40,581 bases of DNA from Gilvimarinus sp. 2_MG-2023 (GTDB lineage Bacteria > Pseudomonadota > Gammaproteobacteria > Pseudomonadales > Cellvibrionaceae). The stretch spans positions 1 through 40,581 of the forward strand of contig NZ_JAUOQM010000024.1 in NCBI RefSeq assembly GCF_030547685.1. The letters are read 5' to 3'. The position numbers were made by a program, and so were the translations under genes. Shown piece after piece: positions 24,062 through 32,582 of the stretch. Under the pieces are notes generated by a model. It was not told where the DNA came from, did no database searches, and saw only the letters and a program-made list of their open reading frames with translations. The number at the start of each line of letters is the position of its first letter. Positions within the stretch are counted from its first letter, which is position 1.

Positions 24062-24473
24062 TAGGCAGGTCGCCCTGCAACAATTGCATATAGCTTTACT
24101 GGAAAACGCTGACCACTATCGGGACGCGGCTGTTTTTGTCTCAGATACCAGCGCTGAATCGTGCTTTGAACAACTGGCGGCTGAGCGAGAAAGCCTGGCG
24201 CGCGATTTCGCCGCTGAAATTCGTTCGACCGAAGATTTACCGTCGGTGCCAGACCCCGAACGAGAAGAGGGCGAGCAGTTCATCAACCATTTGTCGGGCT
24301 TGTTTGCCGCCGATGAGACGGGAAAGGTCGTGGCTCAACGCCTGCAGGCAGAACAACAGTTAGCGCAAATGATCTCCGAACAGGAGCAGTGGTTAGAGGC
24401 TCAAGATGAGCCGCTGCTACGCCGTTGTCAGCAGCTGGTGAATGACAGTATTGAGCGTTTAAGGGCGTTGTAA
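24042..24473 (+). CDS. Ferritin-like (DUF2383-type) helical protein
   Basis: The 143-aa product starts at the ATG at 24042, preceded by GGAGAG at 24032; it overlaps the lipid kinase gene by 20 bp. It appears to be an all-helical bundle. The pattern HIALLENADHYRDAAVFV, then FEQLAAERESLARDF, resembles DUF2383/PA2169 proteins of the ferritin-like superfamily. Acidic and histidine residues typical of a di-iron site are only partly apparent, so metal binding is doubtful. Its function is unknown. Coupled translation with the kinase is likely. Confidence 0.5.
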   Translation: MTLLRSDRQVALQQLHIALLENADHYRDAAVFVSDTSAESCFEQLAAERESLARDFAAEIRSTEDLPSVPDPEREEGEQFINHLSGLFAADETGKVVAQRLQAEQQLAQMISEQEQWLEAQDEPLLRRCQQLVNDSIERLRAL

Positions 24474-24514
24474 GCAATTAGCCGTAGTGCGACCTTAAAT
24501 AAGATCGCTAACGC

Positions 24515-25468
24515 TTAGCCTACATCCACCATGCGGTTGCGCCCCTGTTGTTTGGCCATATAAAGGCGGCGATCTACCGATTGGAGAAATTCTTTGATGG
24601 TGTCTGTGTGCTCCGGCAGCGTAGTGTCTATACCCATGCTGACGGTAACGATGTGACTGGCGTCGGAACCCTGATGGGGAATTTGCTCTTTAAAGATTAA
24701 GCTACGGCAGCGGTCTGCGACCTTGCGGGCCGATTCGATATCGGTTTCGGGCAAGACTAAAATAAATTCTTCACCACCGTAACGCGCAAAAAAATCCCGC
24801 GGGCGAGTAGCGCTTTGACTGAGAACTTTGGCGACTTTTTTCAGACAATCGTCACCCTGAATATGACCGTAAATATCGTTGTATTGTTTAAAGAAATCGA
24901 TATCAAACAAAATGACAGACAGGGGTTGATTGTTGCGCCGAGCATTGGTCCATTCTACTTCAATGATAGAGTCGAACATACGGCGATTAGCGACATTTGT
25001 CAGACCGTCTTTAAACGATAGATCCTCCAATTCTTTTTGCAGGTCAAAGAGCTTATCTTCAATCTTTTTGCGTTCGCTGATATCAAACATAAAGCCCACG
25101 AGTGATTCAACGTCACCGATTTCGTCGCGAATAACGTGCACGACATCGCGAATCCATACGTAATCACCCTTTTTGGTCAGGGCGCGGTAATCGGCTTCGT
25201 GATCGGCTCCGGCCTTGGATTGTGATACGCAGTAGTCGACAGCCCAGTCGCGATCTTCCGGATGCATACGTTCAGCCCAGTCTTCAACGGATTTCCAGCT
25301 GTCTTGCGTCCAGCCCAACAACGTCTCAATTTGTGGGCCAATATAGCTAAACTTGAGTGTTTTCCAGTCAATTTGCCAAGGGATAGCTTGCGTGGATTCC
25401 AGCAGTGTTCGGTAAAACTGGGCATTGAGTGGAGGGTTTAGCGTGTTGATTCCATTCGAATCCGACAT
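24515..25468 (-). CDS. PAS-GGDEF diguanylate cyclase
   Basis: The 317-aa cytoplasmic protein has a PAS domain (about 18-135, with the PAC end GFMFDISERKKIED), a short coiled linker (136-152) and a GGDEF domain (153-315). The active-site signature is GGEEF (231-235) with upstream DGLTNVANRR and FDIDFFKQYND, so it should make cyclic di-GMP. An intact inhibitory site RPRD (222-225) lies five residues before GGEEF, predicting product feedback. There is no membrane segment; the PAS signal is unknown. It is divergent from the GGDEF-EAL gene at 25852. Confidence 0.93.
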   Translation of the reverse strand: MSDSNGINTLNPPLNAQFYRTLLESTQAIPWQIDWKTLKFSYIGPQIETLLGWTQDSWKSVEDWAERMHPEDRDWAVDYCVSQSKAGADHEADYRALTKKGDYVWIRDVVHVIRDEIGDVESLVGFMFDISERKKIEDKLFDLQKELEDLSFKDGLTNVANRRMFDSIIEVEWTNARRNNQPLSVILFDIDFFKQYNDIYGHIQGDDCLKKVAKVLSQSATRPRDFFARYGGEEFILVLPETDIESARKVADRCRSLIFKEQIPHQGSDASHIVTVSMGIDTTLPEHTDTIKEFLQSVDRRLYMAKQQGRNRMVDVG

Positions 25469-25851
25469 AGATTGTAAACCTTGTGAGTGTTTGCTCGATA
25501 TAACTTGATGGGTTGCCGAGAGCGAGTCTAGTCATACAGTATAAGTGACCGTATTTAAAATATCAGGTTGTCATAATGAGATCGACTGGTATGTGTTATT
25601 CAGTGTCAGGGAAGGCATAATAGTTTTATCAGGCAATGTACAGTCTTCAATATTGCCAATAAGTGCGATAAAAATGACAGCTAATAGAATTATCCAGTCA
25701 TAGTCGCTATAAATTATTTGATAATGGGTCGCATTTTCTGTTTTTAAGCGCTACATTTAGTGTGACGTCGTGTTTGTGTATGTGCTGAAATTTAGTTGGG
25801 TAATAAGGGCTCTAGCCTTTCCCTTGCCGATGGATGAGGTTGATTTTTACT
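25469..25851. other. Divergent promoter region between two c-di-GMP genes
   Basis: This AT-rich 383-bp gap separates the PAS-GGDEF gene (minus) from the REC-PAS-GGDEF-EAL gene (plus). It must contain both promoters, but I see no strong sigma70 pair, operator palindrome or small ORF in it. Confidence 0.5.
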
Positions 25852-27927
25852 ATGGGAACCCCCTTAAAAGTATTGTTTGTGGAAGACTCCGAGGTGGATG
25901 CGGAGTTAACACTGGTTGAATTGGAACGCGGTGGGTTTGAGCCCAGCTCTGATCAAGTGCAAACATTAGAAGAAATGCGTTCAGCCTTAGGTGATCAGCA
26001 GTGGGATGTCGTGATCTGCGACTATAAAATGCCTCGATTCACCGCCGAAGAGGCGTTGACCACTCTGCAGCACAGTGGTCAAGACTTACCCTTTATTATT
26101 ACCTCTGGAGCTGTGTCGGCAGAAGATGTGGTCTCCTTGTTAAAGCAAGGGGCGCATGATTTTATGGATAAGCGGGCACTGGCTCGCCTTGTGCCCGCGA
26201 TTGAGCGAGAGTTACGCGAAGCTGAAATGCGCCGTAGCCAGCGCGAAGCGCAAGAGCGCGTTAGAATTTTATCCCGTGCGCTAGAACAAAGTCCCGTTGC
26301 CGTATTGATTACGAACCCTGATGCCTGTATTGAGTATGTTAACCCGCGCTTTGAAGAACAAAGCGGCTACAGTGCCGCTGAGGCGATAGGGCAAAATGTT
26401 GGATTCACCTTACAAGATGAGCGATCCGACGAAACTCTCGCCCAGCTTTGGGCGACAGTACGAAATGGGCAAGAGTGGCACGGGGAATTTACTAGTCGCA
26501 CCCAAAAAGGACAGTTGATTTGGGAGCACGTAACGGTTTCGCCTCTGACTGATTCGCAGGAAATCATTACGCATTTCATAGTGATTAAAGAAGATATTAC
26601 TATCCGGCGCAGCTACGAAGAACAGCTTCTGCGCCAAGCCCACTACGATGAACTAACTGGTCTGGCTAATCGCGTGCTGTTGATTGACCGTTTACAGTTG
26701 GCGATCAATAACAATGAGCGCGAAGTATGCCAAGCGGCTGTCTTGGGTATTGATCTGGATCATTTTAAAAATGTAAATGATAGTTTGGGTCACAGCATTG
26801 GCGATAACCTATTGAAAGAAGCCGCTGATCGATTAGCAAAATGCGTTCGTGGTGGTGATACGCTGGCGCGTATGGGCGGTGATGAGTTTATCGTGCTGCT
26901 GCCAAGTCTGAAAAATCCACGCGACGCACAAATTGTTGCTGAGAAAATATTGCGTCAATTTGAACAGCCATTTGTTATTTTTGGGCGCAATTATTTTGTA
27001 ACTGCCAGTATTGGTATTGCATTATACCCTAACGATGGCGCCAACCCTCATTTGTTAATGCGCAATGCAGATTTGGCGATGTACCAAGCCAAAGAGCAAG
27101 GGCGTAACGGGTACCACTTTTTTACCGAAGACATCAATGTTCAATTATTAGAGCGTCTTGAACTGGAATCGCAGTTAAGATTTGTAGTGGAGCGCAATGA
27201 ACTACTGCTTCATTATCAGCCAATTTATGATTTGGAAAGTGTGCAGGTAGTCGGTTACGAAGCTTTGGTGCGATGGCGCCGAGATCGCGATACTTTGACG
27301 ATGCCCGGAGTGTTTATACCCTTGGCAGAGGATATCGGCATTATTCATGAAATCGATAGCTGGGTGTTGCGAACTGCATGTCGAGAATTGCGCGATATTA
27401 TACAAAATCATGGTATGCGTTTGGCGGTAAATATTTCAGCTCGACAACTTGATGTTGAAAACTATGCGCAGTATGTAGCCGAACAACTGGAGTTAAACCA
27501 GTTGCAACCGGATCAAGTTGAATTGGAAATAACTGAGAGAGTGTTGGTCGAAGATACCGATAATACCCAAGAAAATTTACAAGCGTTGTGCGAAATGGGA
27601 ATCCGTTTGTCAATTGATGACTTTGGGACAGGGTATTCATCGCTTGGTTATTTACAGCGTTATCCTTTTAAAACACTGAAAATTGATCGCAGTTTTGTGA
27701 GTAATATAGCGCAAGAGGGTGGTTCTGGCTCGTTGATAGAAACGATAATAACTCTGGCACATGGGCTGAATTTGGATGTTGTGGCAGAAGGCATAGAGCG
27801 TGAAGAGGAAATGATATTTTTACAATCATTGGGGTGCGACTATGCGCAAGGGTTTATGCTGGATAAACCCATGACATTGCGAAAAATACAGTTGATTTTA
27901 GCGCAAGAAGAGGGTTCGAAATCATAA
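25852..27927 (+). CDS. REC-PAS-GGDEF-EAL response regulator
   Basis: The 691-aa protein carries a receiver domain (5-120; acidic E11-D12, phosphoacceptor D57 in CDYKMP, K107), PAS (about 138-250), GGDEF (262-425; GGDEF at 342-346, inhibitory RGGD at 333-336) and EAL (about 440-685; EAL at 470-472). EAL catalytic positions are all present: NISARQ, ELEITE, IDDFGTGYSS, K in KTLKIDRSF, VVAEGIE and AQGF. Both synthesis and breakdown of cyclic di-GMP are thus possible. The start at 25852 is preferred over 25834, as GAGG lies at 25836. No cognate kinase gene is adjacent. Confidence 0.92.
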   Translation: MGTPLKVLFVEDSEVDAELTLVELERGGFEPSSDQVQTLEEMRSALGDQQWDVVICDYKMPRFTAEEALTTLQHSGQDLPFIITSGAVSAEDVVSLLKQGAHDFMDKRALARLVPAIERELREAEMRRSQREAQERVRILSRALEQSPVAVLITNPDACIEYVNPRFEEQSGYSAAEAIGQNVGFTLQDERSDETLAQLWATVRNGQEWHGEFTSRTQKGQLIWEHVTVSPLTDSQEIITHFIVIKEDITIRRSYEEQLLRQAHYDELTGLANRVLLIDRLQLAINNNEREVCQAAVLGIDLDHFKNVNDSLGHSIGDNLLKEAADRLAKCVRGGDTLARMGGDEFIVLLPSLKNPRDAQIVAEKILRQFEQPFVIFGRNYFVTASIGIALYPNDGANPHLLMRNADLAMYQAKEQGRNGYHFFTEDINVQLLERLELESQLRFVVERNELLLHYQPIYDLESVQVVGYEALVRWRRDRDTLTMPGVFIPLAEDIGIIHEIDSWVLRTACRELRDIIQNHGMRLAVNISARQLDVENYAQYVAEQLELNQLQPDQVELEITERVLVEDTDNTQENLQALCEMGIRLSIDDFGTGYSSLGYLQRYPFKTLKIDRSFVSNIAQEGGSGSLIETIITLAHGLNLDVVAEGIEREEEMIFLQSLGCDYAQGFMLDKPMTLRKIQLILAQEEGSKS

Positions 27928-27957
27928 AACGCCCCGTTAACAGGGCGTTTTATGATT
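27920..27957. terminator. Bidirectional terminator over two stop codons
   Basis: Fifteen-bp perfect arms (27920-27934 and 27943-27957) enclose an 8-nt loop, with a CGCCC/GGGCG core and AAAA/TTTT ends. The stem covers the stop codon of the GGDEF-EAL gene and touches that of the convergent HAD gene, so it should serve both. Confidence 0.85.
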
Positions 27958-28630
27958 AAGGCTGGATAATTTCCCAGCCATTTTTTGACGCTTCCGCTTC
28001 CAAACCGCGTCCCCCTGCTACAACTCCGGCGGTACCTATTAGTTGCAACATCGGTAAGTCAGAAATATCATCACCATAGGCAAAACAGTCCTTGGGATTG
28101 GTATTATGTTTTTGTAAAAACTGCGTTATGGCGATTGCTTTACCCTCCCCGATGGTTTGGGGTGACATGATGTCACCCGTGCACTGCCCATTTTTTACTT
28201 TCAGGTCGATGGCTAAAATATGGTTTACCTTGAGTTCATGCGCAATAGGCTCTAACAATTGGCGAAAAGAGCCTGAAACAAACACTGGGGCGTGTCCAAG
28301 CGCTTGGTGCTGCTGTAATCGCTCTACAACGTTTTGATGATAAAAGTGTGGTGATTTATGCTGCATGGTTTCGTACCACTGGCGCGAAACAGAAGCGATG
28401 TGCTCAATAGCCCGACCCGAAAAATGCTGATAATACAAGCGATTTAAATGGGCCCAGCATGCACCAGGATGCATATGTTCCAATAAGTCTTGTCGGTAAG
28501 AGGCTTCCTTTTCCGCGTCTGGATACATATGATACCAATAATCCTGAAAACTCAGCATGCTTTTCACAGAGATAAGCGTGTCATCAACGTCGAAAAAAGA
28601 AAATTGTCGTCGTTTTGTTGGCTGTTGCAT
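27956..28630 (-). CDS. HAD-superfamily subclass IB phosphatase
   Basis: The 224-aa protein has all HAD motifs: FDVDDTLIS (13-21; D14 nucleophile, D16 acid/base), VSGSF (motif II), K at about 174 (GEGKAIA) and YGDDISDLPML (motif IV). A helical cap sits between motifs I and II, as in phosphoserine-phosphatase-like HAD-IB enzymes. Substrate is unknown. It starts 10 bp after the stop of the AfsA-like gene, with GGGGG 5 bp before the ATG, so the two are an operon. That suggests it dephosphorylates the AfsA-like product or a later intermediate, which is inference. Confidence 0.85.
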   Translation of the reverse strand: MQQPTKRRQFSFFDVDDTLISVKSMLSFQDYWYHMYPDAEKEASYRQDLLEHMHPGACWAHLNRLYYQHFSGRAIEHIASVSRQWYETMQHKSPHFYHQNVVERLQQHQALGHAPVFVSGSFRQLLEPIAHELKVNHILAIDLKVKNGQCTGDIMSPQTIGEGKAIAITQFLQKHNTNPKDCFAYGDDISDLPMLQLIGTAGVVAGGRGLEAEASKNGWEIIQP

Positions 28631-28640
28631 ATGGCCCCCA

Positions 28641-29432
28641 TTAGCTCGCTAATTGAGAATCGATAGTCGAAGCTAGATCTGAGTAGGCATGTGCAAGATA
28701 ACGTTTTTGAGTTTTCTTGGCCTGCATTTCCTCTTGCCGGCCTATACGCAACTTATCGATGGCTGAGATGTTGAAAAACAAGCTCGACACACAGGTGTTG
28801 CACTGAACCACATCCGCTTCGATCGTGAAGCTCAAACGTTTAGGGTTATCGATATCTTTATTGGTAATACGGCAGACAATAGAAGCGTTTACTGGGAATG
28901 AAAAATTATTGTATTTTACCGACATATCGTTGAGCACGAACGCATATTTAATCTTTTTATTTTGAATGAAATGCGTTTCAGTGATTGCCACTGTAGCTTG
29001 GCGAACGGCTTCAATTAGTATCATGCCCTGCACATGTTGACCACTTTGGTGATCACTCATCAGCTCACAGTTCTCGTCAATCAGCAATTGTAATTCAAAA
29101 GTGTTCTCATTAATCTGTCGAGGGTGAGAGATCAACGTATTTTCTGGTTTATGCTTGTGGGTAATAGATTGACTGGCTCGTTTGGGTAAATGACGCCATA
29201 GGCTAAAATCGAAGCATGAGAAATTGGGTGATTGTTCGGCAATAGTGAGGACTTCCTCGATGCAGTGATCCCCCATCCCTTGGCCTGGGAGCAAGGTCGT
29301 CGATTCGTGCATAGAAAGCATTTGATCAGGCAGTGCCAATAAGCCTTTTAATTGTGAAACAGTCATGGCATCTTTGCCTATGGCATAAGACGCAAATTTA
29401 TCACCAACCACCAAAATAATACGGTTACTCAT
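28641..29432 (-). CDS. AfsA-like hotdog protein (A-factor biosynthesis family)
   Basis: The 263-aa product starts at the ATG at 29432, with GGGGA upstream; the frame to 29561 has no ribosome site. Residues about 88-190 match the AfsA hotdog domain as I remember it: THKHKPENTLIS (91-102), D127-H128, then VQGMILIEAVRQATVAITE (134-152). AfsA of Streptomyces griseus joins a beta-ketoacyl-ACP to dihydroxyacetone phosphate, starting gamma-butyrolactone (A-factor) synthesis. Streptomyces members have two such repeats; here only one is clear, and the N-terminal 85 aa are unfamiliar. No signal or membrane segment. The HAD phosphatase gene follows at 10 bp. Whether a butyrolactone is made is untested. 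Confidence 0.7.
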   Translation of the reverse strand: MSNRIILVVGDKFASYAIGKDAMTVSQLKGLLALPDQMLSMHESTTLLPGQGMGDHCIEEVLTIAEQSPNFSCFDFSLWRHLPKRASQSITHKHKPENTLISHPRQINENTFELQLLIDENCELMSDHQSGQHVQGMILIEAVRQATVAITETHFIQNKKIKYAFVLNDMSVKYNNFSFPVNASIVCRITNKDIDNPKRLSFTIEADVVQCNTCVSSLFFNISAIDKLRIGRQEEMQAKKTQKRYLAHAYSDLASTIDSQLAS

Positions 29433-29469
29433 GGGTTTTCCCCTTTGCTCGTGTGAGATTAATCTATCC

Positions 29470-29491
29470 TTGATCAGAGAAACCTGATCAA
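29470..29491. promoter_or_regulatory. Inverted repeat in the AfsA-like leader
   Basis: TTGATCAG (29470-29477) and CTGATCAA (29484-29491) are perfect 8-bp arms around AGAAAC. The element ends 38 bp upstream of the AfsA-like start codon. Its symmetry and position suit a repressor operator; it could also form a hairpin in the leader RNA. Confidence 0.5.
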
Positions 29492-29532
29492 CATTTGCTT
29501 GGAGTGTCAAAAATCGATCGTTTTGTACGCCC

Positions 29533-29548
29533 TGTGATCTATATCGCA
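29533..29548. promoter_or_regulatory. Predicted cAMP-CRP binding site
   Basis: TGTGATCTATATCGCA matches 14 of 16 positions of the consensus TGTGATCTAGATCACA by hand count, with a complete left half-site. It lies in the divergent region, its centre 108 bp from the AfsA-like start and 139 bp from the solute-binding protein start, so it could control either. Confidence 0.65.
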
Positions 29549-29679
29549 CTATTCGGGCCAAATTGATAAGACGGCCTATACTTATAAGAATAATGGAAGG
29601 ATTCGCTGTAATTTGGCGTCAAATTTTGCATAATGCCGATTGAACAGCTCATTGAATAATTAAATAAGCAGGTAATTCA

Positions 29680-30399
29680 GTGTATAAATCAGTAGGTGTC
29701 AAATTTTTGTTATGGCTAAGCGTTGTTTTGACGCCTGCTCAGGTGTTGGCAGCTAGTCTTAATTTTATATCAATCGATGTAGAGCCCTGGGCGACCGAAA
29801 AAAATGGAGAAATGTCAGGAGGGTTTATCGAGTTGGTGAAAGAAATATCCGCCAGAACCGGGTATTCCATTGATATTAGCTTAACCCCTTTTGCCAGAGT
29901 TGATCGGGAGCTGGAAACCGGCGGCCACGACTGCACGATATTGATTCCGCGCAGCGAAGAGACCGTGGTGCCAGGAGAGTTGGTGTCATACCATGAGATG
30001 GGTTTAATCGCCCGCCCGGGTGTGGAAATTAACAGCTACGAAGATTTAACCGGCCTTAAGATTTCGCTGATACGAGGCTCTTCTATTACGCCACGCTTCG
30101 ATTCTGACCAGTCCTTAAATAAGGTATATGATACGGATTATTTAATTGCATTGCGAAAGCTGGCGCGTGGACGAATTGATGCTATAGCAGGGGCCATTCC
30201 AACAGTGCGATACTTGGCGGTCCACAATCGTTTGTCAGCCGCTATCGGTGAAACATTGGCGTTGGCCGATATACCTCTAATTTTTCAATGTTCACGTAAA
30301 TCGAGTCAATTGCCACAGATGGAGAAAATAAATCAGGCCATTCGAGCAATGAAGCAAGATGGTACTATCGAAAAAATACGGCAACAATATTACTTCTAG
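29680..30399 (+). CDS. Periplasmic solute-binding protein (SBP_bac_3 type)
   Basis: The 239-aa protein starts at a GTG with AGG 7 bp upstream. Residues 1-24 form a signal peptide cut after LA. The rest is a family-3 extracellular binding protein: GGFIELVKEISARTGYSIDI (about 47-66), then YEDLTGLKISLIRGSS (125-140) and a C-terminal MKQDGTIEKIRQQYYF, the usual ending. No ABC permease or ATPase gene is near. The gene ends 18 bp before the histidine kinase gene, so it may present a ligand to that kinase. Ligand unknown. Confidence 0.85.
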   Translation: MYKSVGVKFLLWLSVVLTPAQVLAASLNFISIDVEPWATEKNGEMSGGFIELVKEISARTGYSIDISLTPFARVDRELETGGHDCTILIPRSEETVVPGELVSYHEMGLIARPGVEINSYEDLTGLKISLIRGSSITPRFDSDQSLNKVYDTDYLIALRKLARGRIDAIAGAIPTVRYLAVHNRLSAAIGETLALADIPLIFQCSRKSSQLPQMEKINQAIRAMKQDGTIEKIRQQYYF

Positions 30400-30417
30400 G
30401 GCCAGCGGGTGAGGAAA

Positions 30418-31989
30418 ATGGAGTTCTTCAAGCAAATTTCCAAAGCTGTAAGCCATACAGGCATTGGTCGACGGTTGTTACTGCACATCATTTTATTTAG
30501 TTCGGTAGTGACACTGCTAGCTACGGCGGTTCAGCTTTTTACCGATTATCAGCGCGATATTAGCTTGATTGAGGGACGCCTGGGAGACATACAGAGTAGC
30601 CACCTGTCGGCTATAAGCGCAAGCTTGTGGAATCTTGATACTAAGCAACTTTATATTCAAATAGAAGGTATTCGTCATTTGCCAGATGTGGATGCGGTTG
30701 CAATCTATGAGCTGTCAGAAAGTGTGATAAACCCATTAGTGATTGAGCTGGGAAAGTTTCAAGATACTAACGCCATTGTTCGCGAATATTTTATCTTTAA
30801 GCCAGATACCAATGACAAGCAAGTGATAGGAGTGCTGAAAGTTCAAGCTTCTTTGCAAGATGTATACGCAAGGTTGTTAGATAAAGCAGTGGTTATATTA
30901 TTAAGCCAAGGGGTTAAAACCTTTTTGGTGTCCATGTTTATATTATTTATATTTTATCGATTAGTTACCGTGCACCTCAGTGAGATTGCCAACCATTTGG
31001 CGCGATATAAAATAGTTGAACCAGCCCCAAGGTTAGCACTGCAGCGAAAGCAGCTTGACGATAAAGATGAACTAGATCAGGTTGTAGAGGCGTTTAATCA
31101 ACTGACAGATAATTTAGTAAGTGCTTATGATAATTTACAATCTATCAATAAAGCACTGGCAGACGATGTCGCGGCTCGAAAGCGTGCGGAGAGAGAGGTA
31201 AGAAGGCTTAATCTTGAGTTGGAAGAGCGTGTACAGCGTCGAACTGCAGAGTTAGAGGCTGCCAATAAAGAGTTGGGCAGCTTTTGTTTTTCAGTGTCTC
31301 ACGATTTACGTGCGCCGCTTAGGCGTATTGATGGTGTTTGTCAGGTGTTACAAGAGCGACTGGTAGATGATTTATCTGGTAAATCCAGGCACTTCTTTGA
31401 TCGAATAACTCAAGAAAGTCAATCAATGAGTGAAATGATTGATAGCTTTTTGCAATTGTCACGAGCGACACAAAGTGAGTTGAATGTAGATAGTGCTAAC
31501 GTTTCGTTGATAGTGGAAAAGCTAGTAAATGAGCTGCAAGAAAATAATAAAGATCGACAGGTAAGTGTAATCATTGAACCCGATATTTGGGCTGATATTG
31601 ATCGGCGAATGATGACGGTATTATTGAACAACTTACTGTCCAATGCATGGAAATATACCGAAAAAGAAAGTGCTGCGGTGATTGAGTTTGGGCATTATGA
31701 AGAAGAGTCGGGCCAGCAAGTGCTGTTTATTAAAGATAATGGGGCTGGTTTTGATATGAAGTATGCCGATCGGTTATTCACGCCCTTCACACGACTTCAT
31801 CGACAGGACGAGTTTGAGGGTGTTGGGATTGGCTTGGCAACCGTGCAACGTATTGTGGCAAGACATGGTGGGCACATATGGGCTGAGTCTGCCCCAGATT
31901 CAGGGGCAGTATTTTATTTTACTCTGTGGGAGATGCATAGCCACAGTAGCTCGGATACTCATCGGTTGCCAGTAATCAATAAAGCGTAA
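30418..31989 (+). CDS. Membrane sensor histidine kinase
   Basis: The 523-aa kinase (from ATG 30418; GTG 30409 is an alternative) has a first membrane helix at about 19-44, a periplasmic domain (45-158) and a second helix near 160-184. HAMP-like and coiled segments follow (185-285; ERVQRRTAELEAANKEL), then HisKA with SFCFSVSHDLRAPLRRIDG (H295) and HATPase_c (NNLLSNAWKYTE, IKDNGAGFDM, GVGIGLATVQRIV). The H-box is of the phytochrome-like type. No response regulator gene is adjacent. The binding protein encoded just upstream may be its periplasmic partner. It converges on the DUF6491-like gene with 4 bp between stops. Confidence 0.9.
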   Translation: MEFFKQISKAVSHTGIGRRLLLHIILFSSVVTLLATAVQLFTDYQRDISLIEGRLGDIQSSHLSAISASLWNLDTKQLYIQIEGIRHLPDVDAVAIYELSESVINPLVIELGKFQDTNAIVREYFIFKPDTNDKQVIGVLKVQASLQDVYARLLDKAVVILLSQGVKTFLVSMFILFIFYRLVTVHLSEIANHLARYKIVEPAPRLALQRKQLDDKDELDQVVEAFNQLTDNLVSAYDNLQSINKALADDVAARKRAEREVRRLNLELEERVQRRTAELEAANKELGSFCFSVSHDLRAPLRRIDGVCQVLQERLVDDLSGKSRHFFDRITQESQSMSEMIDSFLQLSRATQSELNVDSANVSLIVEKLVNELQENNKDRQVSVIIEPDIWADIDRRMMTVLLNNLLSNAWKYTEKESAAVIEFGHYEEESGQQVLFIKDNGAGFDMKYADRLFTPFTRLHRQDEFEGVGIGLATVQRIVARHGGHIWAESAPDSGAVFYFTLWEMHSHSSSDTHRLPVINKA

Positions 31990-31993
31990 AAAA

Positions 31994-32443
31994 TCAGGGC
32001 TTGTCTTTCTGCTGGCTTTGCTTGCGGATAGTAAGCGCATCATCGTGGGCGGTAAATGCCTGTTCACGATCTTCAAATTCAAACACGGAACGGATTTGGC
32101 AGTGGCTATCGCCGGTGCGTAAGCGACTTACCCCGCCCCCGCAGACATCCCCAAAGTGATCGTCAAACAACGCATTTGGGGAGATGCCTAAATCGAAGCA
32201 GCCTGGTCTAACGGTAGCCAAATAATAATGATTGCCTCTGGCGTTGATCGAAATGACGTCGCGTTCCAGAACACCATACCCTGTTATATCATTGACTTGA
32301 ACACAAGCCCGCCCATTCTGCTGAGTGACCTCTAACAGGGCTGTAGTCATACTGGGCGCGGCCGGTTTTGTGGACGTGCTGCAGCCCAAGCTGATTGCAC
32401 TGGCGACGATAGTAGTACATAAAAGCTTGTGGGAATAAAACAT
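31994..32443 (-). CDS. DUF6491-like lipoprotein
   Basis: The 149-aa product has a lipoprotein signal peptide, AISLGC (16-21) with C21 the lipidated residue, followed by a Ser/Thr/Pro linker. The body has ACVQVNDITGYGVLERDVISI, then NHYYLATVRPGCFDLG and a CGGGVSRLRTGDSHCQIRSV segment. This resembles the small DUF6491 family as I recall it. There are several cysteines, possibly paired. Function is unknown. GGAG precedes the ATG. It is convergent with the histidine kinase and not obviously in an operon. Confidence 0.6.
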   Translation of the reverse strand: MFYSHKLLCTTIVASAISLGCSTSTKPAAPSMTTALLEVTQQNGRACVQVNDITGYGVLERDVISINARGNHYYLATVRPGCFDLGISPNALFDDHFGDVCGGGVSRLRTGDSHCQIRSVFEFEDREQAFTAHDDALTIRKQSQQKDKP

Positions 32444-32582
32444 AGTGCGGCTCCGTAATGGGAGTGTAGATTTGATAATTGCGAGGTAAAACCGAATAAT
32501 GATTACGTCTTACCATATACTTTAAAAGGATAAGCTACCGATAGTTTAAATACAAAAAAAACAATATTTATATAGATAAGCC

